Positions 62,408 to 64,000 of a stretch of DNA of 64,000 nt are shown in pieces. Origin of the DNA: Erwinia sp039023475. Lineage in GTDB: Bacteria; Pseudomonadota; Gammaproteobacteria; Enterobacterales; Enterobacteriaceae. The stretch lies in assembly GCF_039023475.1 (NCBI RefSeq), contig NZ_JBCHVB010000004.1, positions 382,015 to 446,014 on the forward strand, read 5' to 3'. How positions within the stretch are numbered: position 1 is the stretch's first letter; the number at the start of each line of letters is the position of its first letter. Position numbers and translations under genes: made by a program. The notes below the pieces were generated by a model. The model was not told the DNA's origin and did not search any database. It saw only the letters and a program-made list of their open reading frames with translations.

Positions 62408-63807
62408 GCGCGTTTCTGACGCTTCTCTCTGTCGGTAATCAGATGACGTCCGTCCCCGGGCTTCAGCAACAGGAAGACCAGTCCTGAAATAACAGTGACC
62501 ACACCCATGGTCAGGAAGGTGGCATGGAAGTGCTCAACTGTGGTGCCATCGAAATTATTGTAGAACCGCAGAACTGCCGCACTGACGGCCACGCCAAAGC
62601 TAATGGCTAACTGCTGCGTAACGGCCAGCATACTGTTCCCGCTGCTGGCATTTGCGTCATTCAGGTCGGCCAGCGTGATGGTATTCATGGCGGTAAACTG
62701 TGTGGACATCGCCATACCGAGAATAAACAGCGGCAATATCAGCAGCGCTAAGCCCATCGACGGCGACTGCAAAGCAAAGGAAGCGATCAGAACGCCAATA
62801 ATGGCGCTTATGCCTACCAGCGTTTTCCGGTAGCCGAACCAGCGCAATACCTGCGTGACCGTCGACTTCGCGAGCAGCGATCCCATTGCGGTAGGTGCCA
62901 TCATGCAGCCAGCCAGAATAGCGGAATAGCCGAATCCGACCTGGAGCATCAGTGGCATCAGAAAAGGGACGCAGCCGGTGCCAAGGCGCGAGGCGACGTT
63001 ACCCAGGATACCGACGGAAAAGGTGCGGGTTTTAAACATCGGTAGCGGGATAAGCGGGGTGGAAGCACGGCGGGCATGCGCTATATAAAGAAGCAGCAGC
63101 AGGATCCCTCCGAGCGTGACGGCCAGCGCAAGGCTGCTCGTGACAATCCTTTCGCCGAAAAGCTCAATCCCGCTTGAAAGAAAAACCAGCCCAAACCCAA
63201 ACAGTATAAAGCCCAGCAGATCGAAGCGGCGTTTAGGCGTGGTGAAGTCAGGCATATACTTTCTGGCGTAGAAGATGCCCAGAATCCCCATTGGAATATT
63301 TATCAGGAAGATCCAGTGCCAGGTTGCATAGGTCACCAGCACACCGCCCAGCATAGGACCCAGTATTGGCCCAACCAGGCCCGGCATGGTCACGAAGTTC
63401 AGCACGGGTAACAGTTCACTTCGCGGGTAGGCTCTCAGAAGGGCAAGCCTGGCGACAGGCATCATCATTGCGCCGCCAACCCCCTGTACGATTCTGAACA
63501 CGACCAACATCGTCAGCGTGCCCGAGAGCGCACAGGCCAGCGAACCTAATGTGAAAAGGGAAACGGCGACAATGAACACCTTGCGTGTTCCGAAGCGATC
63601 CGCGAGCCAGCCACTGACTGGGATAAGTAAAGCCACGGTTAAGGTATAGCTGATGACGGCCGACTGCATAGCTAACGGGGAGCGGTTAAGGCTTTGTGCA
63701 ATAGCGGGAAGAGCGGTGTTAAGTATGGTGGCATCCAGTGCCTGCATAAAGAAAGCCATAGCCGCAATCCACGGAAGTCCGGCCATACTGCGCGCGGATT
63801 TTATCAT
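62404..63807 (-). CDS. hsrA: MFS multidrug transporter HsrA (DHA2 family)
   Basis: Inner-membrane efflux pump with about 14 membrane segments, 467 residues from the ATG at 63807 (MIKSARSMAGLPWIAAMAFF), preceded by AAAAGGATG. A longer open frame reaches 63957 but lacks support. Motif A GWLADRFGTRKVF and motif C PGLVGPILGPMLGGVL are present. Same position and orientation as E. coli hsrA (yieO). Confidence 0.93.
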   Translation of the reverse strand: MIKSARSMAGLPWIAAMAFFMQALDATILNTALPAIAQSLNRSPLAMQSAVISYTLTVALLIPVSGWLADRFGTRKVFIVAVSLFTLGSLACALSGTLTMLVVFRIVQGVGGAMMMPVARLALLRAYPRSELLPVLNFVTMPGLVGPILGPMLGGVLVTYATWHWIFLINIPMGILGIFYARKYMPDFTTPKRRFDLLGFILFGFGLVFLSSGIELFGERIVTSSLALAVTLGGILLLLLYIAHARRASTPLIPLPMFKTRTFSVGILGNVASRLGTGCVPFLMPLMLQVGFGYSAILAGCMMAPTAMGSLLAKSTVTQVLRWFGYRKTLVGISAIIGVLIASFALQSPSMGLALLILPLFILGMAMSTQFTAMNTITLADLNDANASSGNSMLAVTQQLAISFGVAVSAAVLRFYNNFDGTTVEHFHATFLTMGVVTVISGLVFLLLKPGDGRHLITDREKRQKRA

Positions 63808-64000
63808 TGTGCATCCTTTTCTATAGAGAGTTGCTGTCGGCAAACGCTGCGATGGATACAGAATAGCATCCGGTATCAGCGTTTCGTGACAGGAAAAGCA
63901 CGCTTTAATAGGGTTTCTGCCTGAAAACCAGGCGCATACTGCGCTCTTTTTCATCAATTGGTGAAAAAAGGAACGGTCGGTTATTTTTTTCTAAGAAAAG

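Overview
The window is chromosomal DNA from a member of the Enterobacterales, most likely an Erwinia or Pantoea relative. Most proteins are near-identical in length and motifs to their Escherichia coli counterparts, and gene order across the origin of replication matches the E. coli yidA-gyrB-dnaA-...-oriC-...-rbs-hsrA segment. An ovoA gene (ovothiol synthase, a family first studied in Erwinia tasmaniensis) beside asnC, and several lineage-specific exchanges, point away from E. coli itself. The genus call is an inference from memory of gene content; no search was run.

Layout. 1-2152: leftward dgoR-dgoK-dgoA (D-galactonate catabolism, dgoA cut by the window edge), with a candidate DgoR operator at 2252-2285. 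2391-4119: yidA and a LuxR-type regulator. 4305-10493: leftward dnaA-dnaN-recF-gyrB, with a large nested palindrome between dnaN and recF. 11095-14932: rightward rpmH-rnpA-yidD-yidC-mnmE. 14933-22062: variable region in place of E. coli tnaCAB-mdtL-yidZ-yieF. It holds a saccharopine-dehydrogenase-like oxidoreductase divergent from a TetR regulator, a yieE-like phosphopantetheinyl transferase homologue, and a segment (PAS-LuxR regulator plus SDR oxidoreductase) lying between two decayed Tn3-family transposase relics in opposite orientation. 22063-34005: adeP, yieH, an MFS transporter, phoU-pstBACS with two Pho boxes, glmS, glmU. 34164-41184: the complete atp operon (atpIBEFHAGDC), read leftward. 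42035-44629: rsmG and mnmG. 44742-44985: oriC, with three AT-rich 13-mers, DnaA boxes R1-R4 and 11 GATC sites. 45089-48519: mioC, asnC and ovoA (ovoA where E. coli has asnA). 48594-53674: viaA-ravA and divergent kup. 53720-56343: a qseBC/ygiW block with a QseB/PmrA-type box, a module that in E. coli lies elsewhere. 56601-62407: rbsDACBKR with two RbsR operators. 62404-63807: hsrA, convergent with rbsR.

How it works together. The core supplies replication initiation (dnaA, dnaN, oriC), DNA topology and repair (gyrB, recF), ribosome, tRNA and membrane biogenesis (rpmH, rnpA, yidC, mnmE, mnmG, rsmG), envelope amino sugars (glmS, glmU), ATP synthesis, and phosphate and potassium uptake. Dgo and Rbs are sugar-acid and ribose catabolic modules with local repressors. 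Accessory changes are concentrated at 15-22 kb and at the asnC-ovoA and kup-rbs junctions.

I found no rRNA, tRNA, CRISPR array, intact insertion sequence or prophage. I did not find a convincing new multi-gene system. The strongest unexplained signals are the Tn3-relic-flanked regulator/SDR segment, the nested palindrome in the dnaN-recF junction, a QseC with an altered ATP-binding G1 box, a YieE homologue lacking its expected metal-binding Asp, and an AsnC left without asnA.
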